A DNA stretch of 64,000 nucleotides from Flagellimonas oceani (GTDB taxonomy: Bacteria > Bacteroidota > Bacteroidia > Flavobacteriales > Flavobacteriaceae): the NCBI RefSeq assembly GCF_011068285.1, contig NZ_CP049616.1, positions 4,422,001-4,486,000 on the forward strand, written 5' to 3'. Shown here one piece after another: positions 8,294 to 17,095 of the stretch; position 1 is the first letter of the stretch, and each line of letters opens with the position of its first letter. The position numbers were made by a program, and so were the translations under genes. The notes beneath the pieces are model-generated. The model had not been told where the DNA came from, ran no database searches, and was given only the letters and a program-made list of their open reading frames with translations.

Positions 8294-9676
8294 ATGCCAG
8301 AAACAAACCGTATAGAATACAAAAGAGAACTGTCCGATGGGCTTGAAAAAGAAGTTATTGCTTTTTTGAACTATCGCGAGGGTGGTATTCTCTATATCGG
8401 TATTGACAAAAACGAGAATGTTTACGGTTTAGCAGATTCGGATGGCGACCAACTTAAAATTAAGGATAGGCTAAAGAACAACATCCGACCTTCCGCATTG
8501 GGTCTGTTTGACATTGTGAGTGAAGAACGTACTGGCAAGGATATCCTTAAAATCATAATAGCAAGTGGTCCAGAAAAACCCTATCATCTCAAAAAATATG
8601 GGATGAGCGAAAAGGGCTGTTTCATCCGTATGGGTTCATCTGCAGAGCCGATGTCCCAAAAGATGATAGACGAGCTCTTTGCCAAGCGCACTCGAAATTC
8701 CATCAGCAAAATTAAAGCCGGACGACAAGACCTGAGCTTTGGTCAATTGAAAATCTACTACGAAGAAGCTGGCTATAATCTGGGGAAAGCCTTTGCAAAA
8801 AACCTGGAACTGCTTACTGAGGATGGCGCATTCAATTACGCTGGCTATCTTTTGGCCGATAAGAACAATACCTCTATTAAAGTGGCCAAGTATTCAGGCA
8901 AGACCCGAACCGATCTTATAGAAAGTAACGAATATGGTCACGAATGCCTGGTGAAAGCGACCAAGCAGGTTATCGATAAGATTGCTGTTGAGAATAGAAC
9001 CACAACCAAGATAACCGCTAAGGAACGGCAACAGACCAATCTTTGGAATCCCATTGCCCTACGGGAAGCAATCATCAATGCTTTTGTACATAACGACTAT
9101 ACCAACGAGATTACCCCAAAGTTTGAAATCTTTGCGGACAGGATAGAAATTACATCAGCTGGTGGACTTCCTGAAGGTTTGAGCAAGCAAGAGTTTTTTG
9201 AAGGTTTTTCTGTACCTCGGAATAAAGAACTGATGCGTATTTTCAAGGATTTGGAACTGGTAGAGCAATTGGGTTCGGGCATCCCTCGTATTTTGGAACA
9301 TTATGGCAAAGAGAGTTTTAGTTTTTCTGATAACTTTCTTAGAATGACGTTTGTAGCTAAAGAAACTACTGTTGAAGATGGTGGTACAAAAGGTGGTCAA
9401 ATAGGTGGTGTAATGGGTGGTCTAAAAGGTGGTCAAATAGGTGGTCAAATCGAAAAGGATATCGATGCCATTTCTGAATTAACACATAGACAAAAAGAAG
9501 TTCTGAAGTTAATTGCTCAGGATAATCGAATAAGTCGTTCCGGTATTGCAGAAATATTACATATCAATGAGTCTGCAATTCAAAAACACCTCAATAATTT
9601 AAAGGATGCTGGATATATAGAGCGTGTAGGCGGAACAAGAGGCTATTGGGAAATCAATCTCGATAAAAATAAATAA
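8294..9676 (+). CDS. AlbA_2 (Schlafen-like)/ATP-binding/HTH regulator-like protein
   Basis: A 460-residue protein of the RecG-like putative regulator type. It has an N-terminal AlbA_2 domain (NRIEYKRELSD...EGGILYIGIDKNENVYGL), a C-terminal ATPase lid-like part (LREAIINAFVHNDY, DRIEITSAGGLPEGL, LVEQLGSGIPRI), a Gly-rich linker of six tetrapeptides (about 363-386) and a winged helix at the end (RISRSGIAEILHINESAIQKHLNNLKDAGYI). Family members occur as stand-alone regulators and within phage-defence loci. Here it is 11 bp downstream of the GHKL/nuclease-like gene, so it may sense, regulate or complete that system. It is convergent with the tra operon. Confidence 0.8.
   Translation: MPETNRIEYKRELSDGLEKEVIAFLNYREGGILYIGIDKNENVYGLADSDGDQLKIKDRLKNNIRPSALGLFDIVSEERTGKDILKIIIASGPEKPYHLKKYGMSEKGCFIRMGSSAEPMSQKMIDELFAKRTRNSISKIKAGRQDLSFGQLKIYYEEAGYNLGKAFAKNLELLTEDGAFNYAGYLLADKNNTSIKVAKYSGKTRTDLIESNEYGHECLVKATKQVIDKIAVENRTTTKITAKERQQTNLWNPIALREAIINAFVHNDYTNEITPKFEIFADRIEITSAGGLPEGLSKQEFFEGFSVPRNKELMRIFKDLELVEQLGSGIPRILEHYGKESFSFSDNFLRMTFVAKETTVEDGGTKGGQIGGVMGGLKGGQIGGQIEKDIDAISELTHRQKEVLKLIAQDNRISRSGIAEILHINESAIQKHLNNLKDAGYIERVGGTRGYWEINLDKNK
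9380..9451 (+). repeat. Six tandem copies of a 12-bp unit inside the AlbA_2 gene
   Basis: Units begin with ggtggt at 9380, 9392, 9404, 9416, 9428 and 9440; the second halves vary (acaaaa, caaata, gtaatg, ctaaaa, caaata, caaatc). Each unit adds four residues (GG plus two), so changes in copy number would alter linker length without changing the frame. Confidence 0.9.
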
Positions 9677-9685
9677 ATACGCTTT

Positions 9686-10057
9686 TCAAAAAGGCGATTT
9701 ATCTTTTGAACCTCTGGCATCTGCCAGCCACTTTCCGTTTTGCTTAACCAGTTTAAAAACACCTGGTGTTTTATCGTAAGCTGTTGTATATTTTACCCAA
9801 GCCACATCACCCATAATCGTGTCCTGCAAAACAGTAAACTTGGAATCATCTTTTGGTGTAGCGTTAAACATATTTATAGTATTCATATAGTTTGAATACG
9901 CCTGTGGCGTTGAGTTGGCTTTTAAGGCTTCTTCATCCTTTTCATAAAAGCTTTCGATAACAATTTGGGCTGTGGCACTTGGTCCTGAAACTTTAGTTGC
10001 GGAATCAGCACACGAAAGGAATAGCAGTACGAGCAATAAAACCACAATATTTTTCAT
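9686..10057 (-). CDS. DUF4878-like lipoprotein of the tra operon
   Basis: A 123-residue exported lipoprotein: MKNIVVLLLVLLFLSCAD has a lipobox ending at Cys16. The mature part (ATAQIVIESFYEKDEEALKAN...WVKYTTAYDKTPGVFKLVKQNGKWLAD) resembles DUF4878, a small cystatin/NTF2-like fold. It is the last gene of the leftward tra operon, 7 bp after traN, and may be an accessory or surface/entry-exclusion-type factor; its exact role is unknown. Its stop is 9 bp from the convergent AlbA_2 gene, and the junction can form a short hairpin (cgctttt/aaaaggcg). Confidence 0.75.
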   Translation of the reverse strand: MKNIVVLLLVLLFLSCADSATKVSGPSATAQIVIESFYEKDEEALKANSTPQAYSNYMNTINMFNATPKDDSKFTVLQDTIMGDVAWVKYTTAYDKTPGVFKLVKQNGKWLADARGSKDKSPF

Positions 10058-10064
10058 AATGACT

Positions 10065-10922
10065 TTAATTTGGGTTATTGATATATCTGTGCGATAGCTT
10101 CATTTCAATATTTCGTTCACCATCCTTTTCATTCAGTTCTAAAATTGCCCTACGGTCATTGGATAATGAAAATTTTGGCAACACATAAACAAAACGTACC
10201 GTTTCACCTTCTACAATTTTTGAAGGCAGATTATGTTTGTAAATCGGCTCTTGATACAAACGTTGTAACGATTTCCTTTTTCCTTTTTGTCGTGTTTCAA
10301 TCGAAAGGTTCAAGAAATTCAAATCGTAATCCAAGGTTGAATTGTTCTCTATCTGAACAACGAAGTACAGTTCTTCTTTATCAAAAACGATATTCTCAAC
10401 ACTTACAATAATACCTTCATTTCGCTTTTTAATTCGACCTATGCGCTGTTTTCTATTGAGAAGATACGAGCAGAATTTTTGGTAATGATATGTTCTGTTG
10501 TCTATCCGTTCTTCAGTAGATTCAGCAAGAATTGAATCAGTTACAATCGGTTTTTCATTCCCGATACTACTTGATATCGGAATAAAATAATTGAGCTTAG
10601 AAAGCTGTTTTTTATACCTTACAATATACGAAAAAATCGAGCCATTTCGGTTGACTACCAGTAAATTACTTTCCTTTCCAGGCTTGGCTTGCAACAGGCC
10701 AAAATACTGTTCTTTCTCACGATTGTAGGTAAAGACAAAATTATCTGAACCAGTTATACCTTGCCGGATAGGTTCTGGGAAGAATAGTGCTACATTTTTA
10801 GTGTCGTTTGCATAAATGGTATCGAGTACTATAGTTGATTGCGCTGTAGCCTGTGCCGAGCATAGTCGAGGTACGAAAGCGAAAACAAATACCATTATGA
10901 ATATATAATTATATCGTCTCAT
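10065..10922 (-). CDS. traN: Conjugative transposon protein TraN (DUF4138, VirB9-like)
   Basis: A 285-residue secreted protein with signal peptide (FIMVFVFAFVPRLCSAQ). It matches TraN of Bacteroides conjugative transposons: STIVLDTIYANDTKNVALFFPEPI, then SNLLVVNRNGSIFSYIV, and a second beta-rich half (IVSVENIVFDKEELYFVVQIENNSTLDYDLNFLNL). TraN is thought to be the outer-membrane-associated VirB9 equivalent that works with TraM. The start overlaps the traM stop by 4 bp (ATGA type). Confidence 0.9.
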   Translation of the reverse strand: MRRYNYIFIMVFVFAFVPRLCSAQATAQSTIVLDTIYANDTKNVALFFPEPIRQGITGSDNFVFTYNREKEQYFGLLQAKPGKESNLLVVNRNGSIFSYIVRYKKQLSKLNYFIPISSSIGNEKPIVTDSILAESTEERIDNRTYHYQKFCSYLLNRKQRIGRIKKRNEGIIVSVENIVFDKEELYFVVQIENNSTLDYDLNFLNLSIETRQKGKRKSLQRLYQEPIYKHNLPSKIVEGETVRFVYVLPKFSLSNDRRAILELNEKDGERNIEMKLSHRYINNPN

Positions 10923-11848
10923 AGTTTTGGTTTTAGGATTAATCTGTAATTGTTCAGGACGGTTACTTTTACCCTGCGGTTAGAACGCCTAAATACTTGT
11001 GTAAGTCCACCAACTTGTGGTACGCTGGGAATATTAATATCACCAATAACATCATCAAATACCTCTCTGGTTACTTCTTCCCTAAAGTTGTTTTCGACAT
11101 AGATACCCTCGCTACCGTCTTGCAAATCGAAGGCTTTTAGTTTGGTAGGGTGGTGTTTAATATTCTCAATTTCGATTAAAGCACGATTGGGCTGAAAACT
11201 GATAAAGCCGAAAACCGGTGTGTTCTTTGGCATCAATTTACCATTGATGGTGGCCGATTTGGTAAGGCGCATCCGTAATCGGGTATTTGCTTGAACAATT
11301 TGGTCACCATCTACGACTACATAAATCGTTTCATCAGTATTGCCTATAATTGAAATTTCATTGGGCTTTGGCGAGGCCGCAAAGAACAGTTGATGTTCCA
11401 GGCCCAATTCTTTGGCTTCAATTTTTTGTTCCCTTTTAACTTCAGCAGAATCCACCTTTGGTACCGTTTGCTGAACAACTCGCTTATGTCCCAAATTTTG
11501 GTAGCGTTTTTCGGAATACTTTATCTTACCAGCCTTGTAAATGCTATCCACGATGCGTTGCTTTTTTTGTTCGGGCAAATCGGGATTATACAGTCCCGTA
11601 GAATCCAAGAGCTTTTCATCGTAGATGCTCGGTGCGGTGCTTTCACGCACTTCCTTGAGGTCGTTTATGGCATCCAGTTTGGAATCGTATTCCTTTTGGT
11701 CATCTTCCAGTTCAGGAACAAGCGTCTGTTGCAACGTGTTTTCATCATTGTCCTCATCTTCCATAAGCATCACTGAATATGAGATAAGGAAGAGGAAAAT
11801 GATGGCGAGGACACCAGCGAAAATGATTTTATTCTTTTCTACTTTCAT
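10919..11848 (-). CDS. traM: Conjugative transposon protein TraM (VirB10-like)
   Basis: A 309-residue inner-membrane-anchored protein: a short cytoplasmic N-terminus, one membrane helix (IIFAGVLAIIFLFLISYSVML), a charged linker and a C-terminal beta-barrel-like domain with the hallmark INGKLMPKNTPVFGFISF region and the closing NNYRLILKPKL. It is the VirB10 equivalent that spans the periplasm and contacts TraN. It overlaps traK by 20 bp and traN by 4 bp. A separate small traL gene, present between traK and traM in some Bacteroides elements, is not seen. Confidence 0.9.
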   Translation of the reverse strand: MKVEKNKIIFAGVLAIIFLFLISYSVMLMEDEDNDENTLQQTLVPELEDDQKEYDSKLDAINDLKEVRESTAPSIYDEKLLDSTGLYNPDLPEQKKQRIVDSIYKAGKIKYSEKRYQNLGHKRVVQQTVPKVDSAEVKREQKIEAKELGLEHQLFFAASPKPNEISIIGNTDETIYVVVDGDQIVQANTRLRMRLTKSATINGKLMPKNTPVFGFISFQPNRALIEIENIKHHPTKLKAFDLQDGSEGIYVENNFREEVTREVFDDVIGDINIPSVPQVGGLTQVFRRSNRRVKVTVLNNYRLILKPKL

Positions 11849-12452
11849 AATCTATTTTTCTTAAAGTGTTTTCGAAATAATTGGTAATCAACAAGCCGTG
11901 CGGATTGTTGGGAAAGTTTCGGTCTACCATAATCAAGTTTCCGGTAGAAACCAGTTCGTAAGTATCAATGATTGACCCTCTATTGATTTCAAAAATCGTC
12001 GTGGTCGTAAAAGTATACTCGCCGTTGTTCTCTGAAATTTTGGAATCAATGCTCAATACCTTCTGCACCAAAGAATATTGCAATAGGCGATTATACACAC
12101 CATCTGCTTTTTTCTGACGGTATAGATTGTCCACGGAACTATTACCCAACCACAGCGCTTTTTCCAAATTGCGTTCGTAGTTGCTGGCATCAATGTTATA
12201 GAAGTACGTGTGGAACAGTTCGAGATGTGCCAAAGCTTCGACCCTGAAATTTTCCTTTTGTGTAACCAGCTTTAGCGGAATGATACTGCCGTCCGTATTG
12301 ATTGCAAAGACACTATTGAGCGTTGTTTTGTTCATATTGTAAACCATTAAAAGCGAAAAGCTGCTGGACAGCAACGAACAGATGACTACGGCTAAAACGA
12401 TAAACCGATTCAGTTTCAATATTTTGTATATGTTCTTGTAAGGTGTTTTCAT
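11829..12452 (-). CDS. traK: Conjugative transposon protein TraK (VirB8-like)
   Basis: A 207-residue protein with one membrane helix (FIVLAVVICSLLSSSFSLLMVYNM, residues about 17-40) and a periplasmic domain with the TraK pattern (ENFRVEALAHLELFHTYFYNIDASNYERNLEKALWLGN). It is the VirB8-type scaffold of the mating channel. Its 3' end overlaps traM by 20 bp and it starts 11 bp after traJ, in line with one polycistronic message. Confidence 0.9.
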   Translation of the reverse strand: MKTPYKNIYKILKLNRFIVLAVVICSLLSSSFSLLMVYNMNKTTLNSVFAINTDGSIIPLKLVTQKENFRVEALAHLELFHTYFYNIDASNYERNLEKALWLGNSSVDNLYRQKKADGVYNRLLQYSLVQKVLSIDSKISENNGEYTFTTTTIFEINRGSIIDTYELVSTGNLIMVDRNFPNNPHGLLITNYFENTLRKIDYESRKE

Positions 12453-12463
12453 TCTGAATGGAA

Positions 12464-13306
12464 TTAGTTGGTAAACAATCTGAGGGTAAACGAGGTGGCA
12501 CGTCGATACAGTTTGAATTTCAGAAAAACGATAAACCCAACTGAGCCCAGTTGAACTACAGGCGCAAAAAAGCCCTGACCTGTATCGGTTCCGAACAGGT
12601 TGACCCAGAAATTGGTATTTATTTCCGTGTAAATGGCATTGATAAACACATTGACCAGAAAGAAGGCTGGCACGAGCATATACACGGCAGCATACAATTT
12701 AAAGAAGGTATAGGCGAGCGAACGGAACTTTTCAAAAACTGCCAAACTAATGACCAATGGAAAGAACGCCTGCATTATTCCCAAGAGGAAAAAGCGTTCT
12801 GCCAAAAACAGCGGATAGATAAATAAATCCAATATCCAGAGAATGGTACTTAAGATGAAGGCCAATATCTTGAACCCATATAATGGTGTTACCAATGCCT
12901 CATACAAAAGCGTCATTGCCGAACTTGCGGCATCAAAAAGGCTGACATCTTCCTCTAATGGTATATCCTGCATTTGCAAGGGAAGTAACGCTGGTGCAGT
13001 TCCTCTATACTGTCCTTCGATGGCCACTAAAATCCCATCAAAAAACCCTAACACCTGCGTTGAGAATATGACCAATAGGACAATGGCAAAATTCTTTGCC
13101 AATTCACCCGGACTCAATCCCCAAGTGTAACCGTCTTTGTCTGCAATACCTTCGTTGTATTTTTTAAGGATGTTGACCAAGAAAAATAGGACAGCAAGCG
13201 TTTTCATTCCGGCAATGGTATATTGCGAAAAGTCGCTGGCCTGTATAGTCTGGAACACCGTATCGATGTATTCCAACCCAATCCCTAAAATGATGGTCGC
13301 GGTCAT
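12464..13306 (-). CDS. traJ: Conjugative transposon protein TraJ (VirB6-like)
   Basis: A 280-residue polytopic inner-membrane protein with about six hydrophobic helices (such as YTIAGMKTLAVLFFLVNIL, FAIVLLVIFSTQVLGFF, ILAFILSTILWILDLFIYPLF and VYMLVPAFFLVNVF). It is the VirB6 equivalent lining the inner-membrane part of the mating channel. It is placed between the TraI-like gene (2-bp gap) and traK. Confidence 0.85.
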   Translation of the reverse strand: MTATIILGIGLEYIDTVFQTIQASDFSQYTIAGMKTLAVLFFLVNILKKYNEGIADKDGYTWGLSPGELAKNFAIVLLVIFSTQVLGFFDGILVAIEGQYRGTAPALLPLQMQDIPLEEDVSLFDAASSAMTLLYEALVTPLYGFKILAFILSTILWILDLFIYPLFLAERFFLLGIMQAFFPLVISLAVFEKFRSLAYTFFKLYAAVYMLVPAFFLVNVFINAIYTEINTNFWVNLFGTDTGQGFFAPVVQLGSVGFIVFLKFKLYRRATSFTLRLFTN

Positions 13307-13308
13307 TT

Positions 13309-13941
13309 TTAATACTCTGTTTCGCGGTTATTAACTTTATCCTGCATCTTTCTAAAAGAAATAATATCACGGTAGCGTTTCGTTTTTGTAGTGATGTTTG
13401 AAACCATCTGTTTTGATTCCAGTTCCTTGGCTTTCAGGATTTCGGCGCGTTCGGCATCACTCATTTTAAGATAATCGCTGGATAAGACTTCGTCTATAAA
13501 ATCCACCGTGTCTAATGAATTTTGTACAATGGTTTCGAAAGAGCCCATAACCTTGTCAATTTCCTCGGGTTTGATGTAGGGCGAATTAAGAATGTCCTGA
13601 AGGTCATTCTGCATTACATTGATAAGGCGCTGATTGTTCTGTGCGATTTCCTCAACTGCCCTAAGCTGTTGGACAACGCTCGATACTTTCTCTATCGCCT
13701 CTTTGGCATCCTTCAAGAATTTTACGGACTTAATCATTTCCGCGGTCTGTTTACCCGATTCCAATAGCTGTTTTACCAAGCTGATGAAGTTGGTGTTGTC
13801 ATAAACAGGCATACCCTGAGCGGTTGCACCGCTTGGCAGTAAAAGAGCTGTTGTCATAGCCAACCCAATTAGAATTGATTTGATTTTTGTTTTACTCATT
13901 GCTAAATATTTGTTTTGGTATTCGTGAATCTTCGATTTCAT
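13309..13941 (-). CDS. TraI-like conjugal transfer protein (DUF4141-type)
   Basis: A 210-residue exported, mostly helical protein. The hydrophobic segment IKSILIGLAMTTALLLPSGATAQ ends in a plausible signal peptidase site; the mature part is coiled-coil-like (LESGKQTAEMIKSVKFLKDAKEAIEKVSSVVQQLRAVEEIAQNN). It fits the DUF4141/TraI proteins of Bacteroides conjugative transposons, possibly VirB5-like. Two starts are possible: ATG 13941, preceded by the TAAAACATAATGCT leader usual here and overlapping the traG stop, or ATG 13899, which gives a signal peptide of normal length. Confidence 0.8.
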   Translation of the reverse strand: MKSKIHEYQNKYLAMSKTKIKSILIGLAMTTALLLPSGATAQGMPVYDNTNFISLVKQLLESGKQTAEMIKSVKFLKDAKEAIEKVSSVVQQLRAVEEIAQNNQRLINVMQNDLQDILNSPYIKPEEIDKVMGSFETIVQNSLDTVDFIDEVLSSDYLKMSDAERAEILKAKELESKQMVSNITTKTKRYRDIISFRKMQDKVNNRETEY

Positions 13942-13945
13942 AGCA

Positions 13946-16348
13946 TTATGTTTTAGATGTGAATTGAATTATTGCTTTTTCCATATCCTGATGCTCGTTG
14001 TAGAGCTTCATTATTTCCTCATTTTCTAATCCATCAGTTAAATAGGCGGCGTAAACTTCTTTCGGAACTTCCAACCGGAAGATGTTACTTTCCTTCCCGA
14101 TTTTGATAAACATTTCGGTGTACTTGCGTGGTCCGGAAAGGTTGTTCTTTATGGATTTGAGTTGGTTCAGGTCGTGGCTGGAAAGGTTGAGTCTTTTGAC
14201 CAGTTCGTCATAGCCTTTTTCATTGTTTAAGCTGTAAATGACCTGTGTATTTTCCAGAATACTGGCCGATGTGGAATTGTTAGGTAACTGATTAATGGAC
14301 TGTAAAATGATACCAATAGCACCATTCTGTTTTCGGATAGCTTGATAGTAGAATTCCACACTTTCCAGTACATTGTCAAACTTCAGCTGTTTAGCAAACT
14401 CATCAAACAAGATGATGCCTTTTTCGGCGCGATTGCGCCAGATGGTTCTTTGGATGGCTGATTTGATGAGCTTGAGCATCACGGAAAGTATTTCCTTATT
14501 GTCCTTTACTTCGTCCAGCTCAAAAACAATCAATCGTTGGTCCTCGATTTTATAGGTTTGGTCTTCGCTGACTTCAAATAGAAAACTGTATAGACCATCA
14601 CCGACATACTCAGATATTACGTGCAGAAAGCTCGTCACGTTGAAGTAGTCGGGATGGATTTTTAGGTCGCTCAGAATACTATCCTGATGCCTTTCTATAA
14701 AGTTGTAGAAGCTTTCCAGCGAATGATTTTCTGAAGTGCTATCGTAATAATGGCGCAATATCTTTTTAATGGAAACGGACTGCGCTTTGGTCACTTTTAA
14801 GTCTGAAGCAAAGAGTTCAAACAAGAAAACAGATAAATCTTCAAGCCGTTCTGGTGTGAGGTCATTTTTATCGCTTATGAAGAAAGGGTTGATACCCAAA
14901 TTCTTTCCGCTCTCATATCTGAGTACGGTATACTTTTCAGGATAGAGCTTGGCGAATTTGGTGTACGAACCACCCAAATCGATAATGACCAGACGGACAC
15001 CACTTTCAAAATATTGGCGTAGTATGTTATTGGCCAAAAATGATTTGCCTTCGCCAGTTGGCGCAAAAATGGCAAAGTTCCGAGCTTTGATGCGTTTCTT
15101 TCGTTCGTCCCAAACATCCTTTAAAACAGGAATGTTATGCTCTCGGTCATTAAAGATGATTCCGGTTTCGTCAGATTTGTAGTTGGTATTGTTGATGAAA
15201 AGGCAAAGTGCGTGCTTTAAATCCGTTACGTACAAATCATTGTTTGAGAAGTTGGATGAAAAACAGCAGTAACTGTTCAGAATATAATTTTTGCGTTCTT
15301 CACCTCTTGGATAGTAAGGGGTGATATCGAGTTCCTTAAACTCGGTCTTGATTTTTGAAGTGATTGAATCGAGGCTCTTTTTGTCTTTTGCCCAATACAC
15401 TACGTTGAGATGACCACGAATGATTCGTGCATTGTCATCAGCATTGATTTGGTCAAGGATATGCCGGATTTTCCCAAGCACCACCTTGTTCTGTGAACCG
15501 AAGTTTGAACTTTTGTTTAGCTCTTCGATTTTCTTATCGAGTAGTTTTCGCCATTTCTGTTTATCATCCAGATACACGATTTGGTTGACGATATGGTTCT
15601 CGTTAAGCGTAAGCCCTAAGCCATCAATAAACCCTTGATGAAACACAAAATCGTCTGAAGTGAATTTCTCATTGGTCTTGCTACTTTGCACACTTTCGCC
15701 AAAGCACAGTTCGCTGTTGACGGCCAGGGCATCAAAATGGTTGTCGCCAATGGTGACGTTCTTTTTTTCCAATAGTATGTCGGTATCGAATCCTTCACTA
15801 AATCCGTTGAAATAGTTGGTGGTGAGTTGCTGTATCTCTTTCGCTTGAAGCGAAACAAAACGCATCTTTCGGCTATTGTTGATGAACGACACGGAATCGC
15901 TTACCGCATTCACAAAAACTTTAATATTGTAATCCATTTGCTGTACGATTCCTTTTGAAACCTTACGGAATGGGTTGACATATTTTGGATTGTTGAATGC
16001 CTTGTTTTTGGTCAGGATAAAGAACAGATAGCATTGATGTTCGATGTAATTGCGACCTTTAAAGTGATTGTGAGTTGCCTTTTCGAGAAAGGATTCGTTG
16101 GGCAAATGTTCTGAAGAATAGGATTTCTTTAAATAAATGTCTTGCTTGTGAACGACCGTTCCAACAGGTAAAGACTTCAAAGCCTGAAACCAGGCACCGT
16201 GTATATCCTCAAAGTCCTTTTCAGAAAGCGAATAGATTTCAGGTAAGTTCCCTTTGAAGCATAGCACAACATTGCCATTGTTGGCAAAGACGATATTATC
16301 CTGAATATCTGCAATGGGTTGATATGCCGAAAGATTCATCTTATTCAT
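13946..16348 (-). CDS. traG: TraG conjugation ATPase (VirB4-like)
   Basis: An 800-residue cytoplasmic/membrane-associated ATPase that powers assembly of the mating apparatus. Walker A is APTGEGKS (about residue 430) and Walker B is GIILFDEFAK (about 640); the N-terminal half contains the VirB4-specific segments, and INQLPNNSTSASILENTQVIYSLNN matches the C-terminal VirB4 motif. Length is standard for Bacteroidetes TraG. It overlaps traF by 8 bp. Confidence 0.95.
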   Translation of the reverse strand: MNKMNLSAYQPIADIQDNIVFANNGNVVLCFKGNLPEIYSLSEKDFEDIHGAWFQALKSLPVGTVVHKQDIYLKKSYSSEHLPNESFLEKATHNHFKGRNYIEHQCYLFFILTKNKAFNNPKYVNPFRKVSKGIVQQMDYNIKVFVNAVSDSVSFINNSRKMRFVSLQAKEIQQLTTNYFNGFSEGFDTDILLEKKNVTIGDNHFDALAVNSELCFGESVQSSKTNEKFTSDDFVFHQGFIDGLGLTLNENHIVNQIVYLDDKQKWRKLLDKKIEELNKSSNFGSQNKVVLGKIRHILDQINADDNARIIRGHLNVVYWAKDKKSLDSITSKIKTEFKELDITPYYPRGEERKNYILNSYCCFSSNFSNNDLYVTDLKHALCLFINNTNYKSDETGIIFNDREHNIPVLKDVWDERKKRIKARNFAIFAPTGEGKSFLANNILRQYFESGVRLVIIDLGGSYTKFAKLYPEKYTVLRYESGKNLGINPFFISDKNDLTPERLEDLSVFLFELFASDLKVTKAQSVSIKKILRHYYDSTSENHSLESFYNFIERHQDSILSDLKIHPDYFNVTSFLHVISEYVGDGLYSFLFEVSEDQTYKIEDQRLIVFELDEVKDNKEILSVMLKLIKSAIQRTIWRNRAEKGIILFDEFAKQLKFDNVLESVEFYYQAIRKQNGAIGIILQSINQLPNNSTSASILENTQVIYSLNNEKGYDELVKRLNLSSHDLNQLKSIKNNLSGPRKYTEMFIKIGKESNIFRLEVPKEVYAAYLTDGLENEEIMKLYNEHQDMEKAIIQFTSKT

Positions 16349-16619
16349 AGTCGAATCCAGAATTACGCTTGTTACTGATGATTCTTGGGAAGGGATTTCC
16401 TGTCTGAAAGAGTTGCGGGTTATTGGCTATTCGAGTCAGAGCGATGTAGAGTCCACCATTGAACAGCATTAAACCGATGATGATGCCAAAGCTGAAAGAA
16501 AAGATGATGATGAGTAATGATGCCAATATGGAAACCATCATCAAGGCAAACAGGGAAATGGGCAGGCCGAAGATGACTGCCCGTTTCCGCATATTTCTAT
16601 AGACCTCGAACTTCTTCAC
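16341..16619 (-). CDS. traF: Conjugative transposon protein TraF (DUF4133, VirB3-like)
   Basis: A 92-residue small membrane protein with two adjacent hydrophobic helices (AVIFGLPISLFALMMVSILA and IIIFSFSFGIIIGLMLFNGG) and a charged C-terminus, the DUF4133/TraF pattern and the VirB3 equivalent. It overlaps both traG (8 bp) and traE (1 bp). Confidence 0.9.
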   Translation of the reverse strand: MKKFEVYRNMRKRAVIFGLPISLFALMMVSILASLLIIIFSFSFGIIIGLMLFNGGLYIALTRIANNPQLFQTGNPFPRIISNKRNSGFDYE

Positions 16620-16906
16620 TATACTACGATGCCTATGAGATAAGTGAAGATTCCGACAACTGCACCAGCAATAAGTACAAAAACCAAGACCCGAGTAATC
16701 CCTTTCTTAAGGTCGGCATTTTCACCAAAGAAGTGTCCGGCGTTAAACAGGAATCCGATGAGGAATATGACACCTAAAATGATGGGAAAAATGGTTCTGA
16801 TGGTATCTGAAACATCGTTGACCGAATCTTCAATACCACCAATCTGAGCAAAAAGCGAAGTTGATAAGAGCGAAAAAACGCCTGCCAAATAATGTGTTTT
16901 TTTCAT
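16619..16906 (-). CDS. traE: Conjugative transposon protein TraE (DUF4134, VirB2-like)
   Basis: A 95-residue membrane protein: an N-terminal signal-like segment (HYLAGVFSLLSTSLFAQ), then two membrane helices (IFPIILGVIFLIGFLFNAGHFF and VLVFVLIAGAVVGIFTYLIGIVV) separated by a short charged loop. This is the DUF4134/TraE pattern, a likely pilin-type VirB2 equivalent. It is the first gene of the leftward tra operon; the region upstream contains a 23-bp AT-rich palindrome shared with the divergent amidase gene. Confidence 0.9.
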   Translation of the reverse strand: MKKTHYLAGVFSLLSTSLFAQIGGIEDSVNDVSDTIRTIFPIILGVIFLIGFLFNAGHFFGENADLKKGITRVLVFVLIAGAVVGIFTYLIGIVV

Positions 16907-16969
16907 AACGAATTGGATTAAAATTTTGGTTCATTTTCGTTATGTGAAATTTACATATATTTGAATATA

Positions 16970-16992
16970 AATATTTGAAAATCAAATATTTG
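16970..16992. promoter_or_regulatory. AT-rich palindrome in the traE/amidase intergenic region
   Basis: Perfect 10-bp arms aaatatttga / tcaaatattt around aaa. It sits 63 bp upstream of the traE start and about 103 bp upstream of the amidase start, among several TTTG-containing repeats. It is positioned as an operator or bidirectional promoter element for the tra operon; the binding protein is unknown. Confidence 0.5.
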
Positions 16993-17095
16993 TGAATAAA
17001 ATATTATTTGATAGTATTTGGTTTTAGTTGCTATTATTTAGCATCAAATTCTATGAAATTTTGAAGTGGAACTGTTAATAAGAGAAAAATTGAAA

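Noticed and set aside
9380..9451. Tandem repeat considered as a CRISPR-like array
   Set aside because: Units are 12 bp, contiguous, in frame and coding; no spacers and no cas genes in the window.
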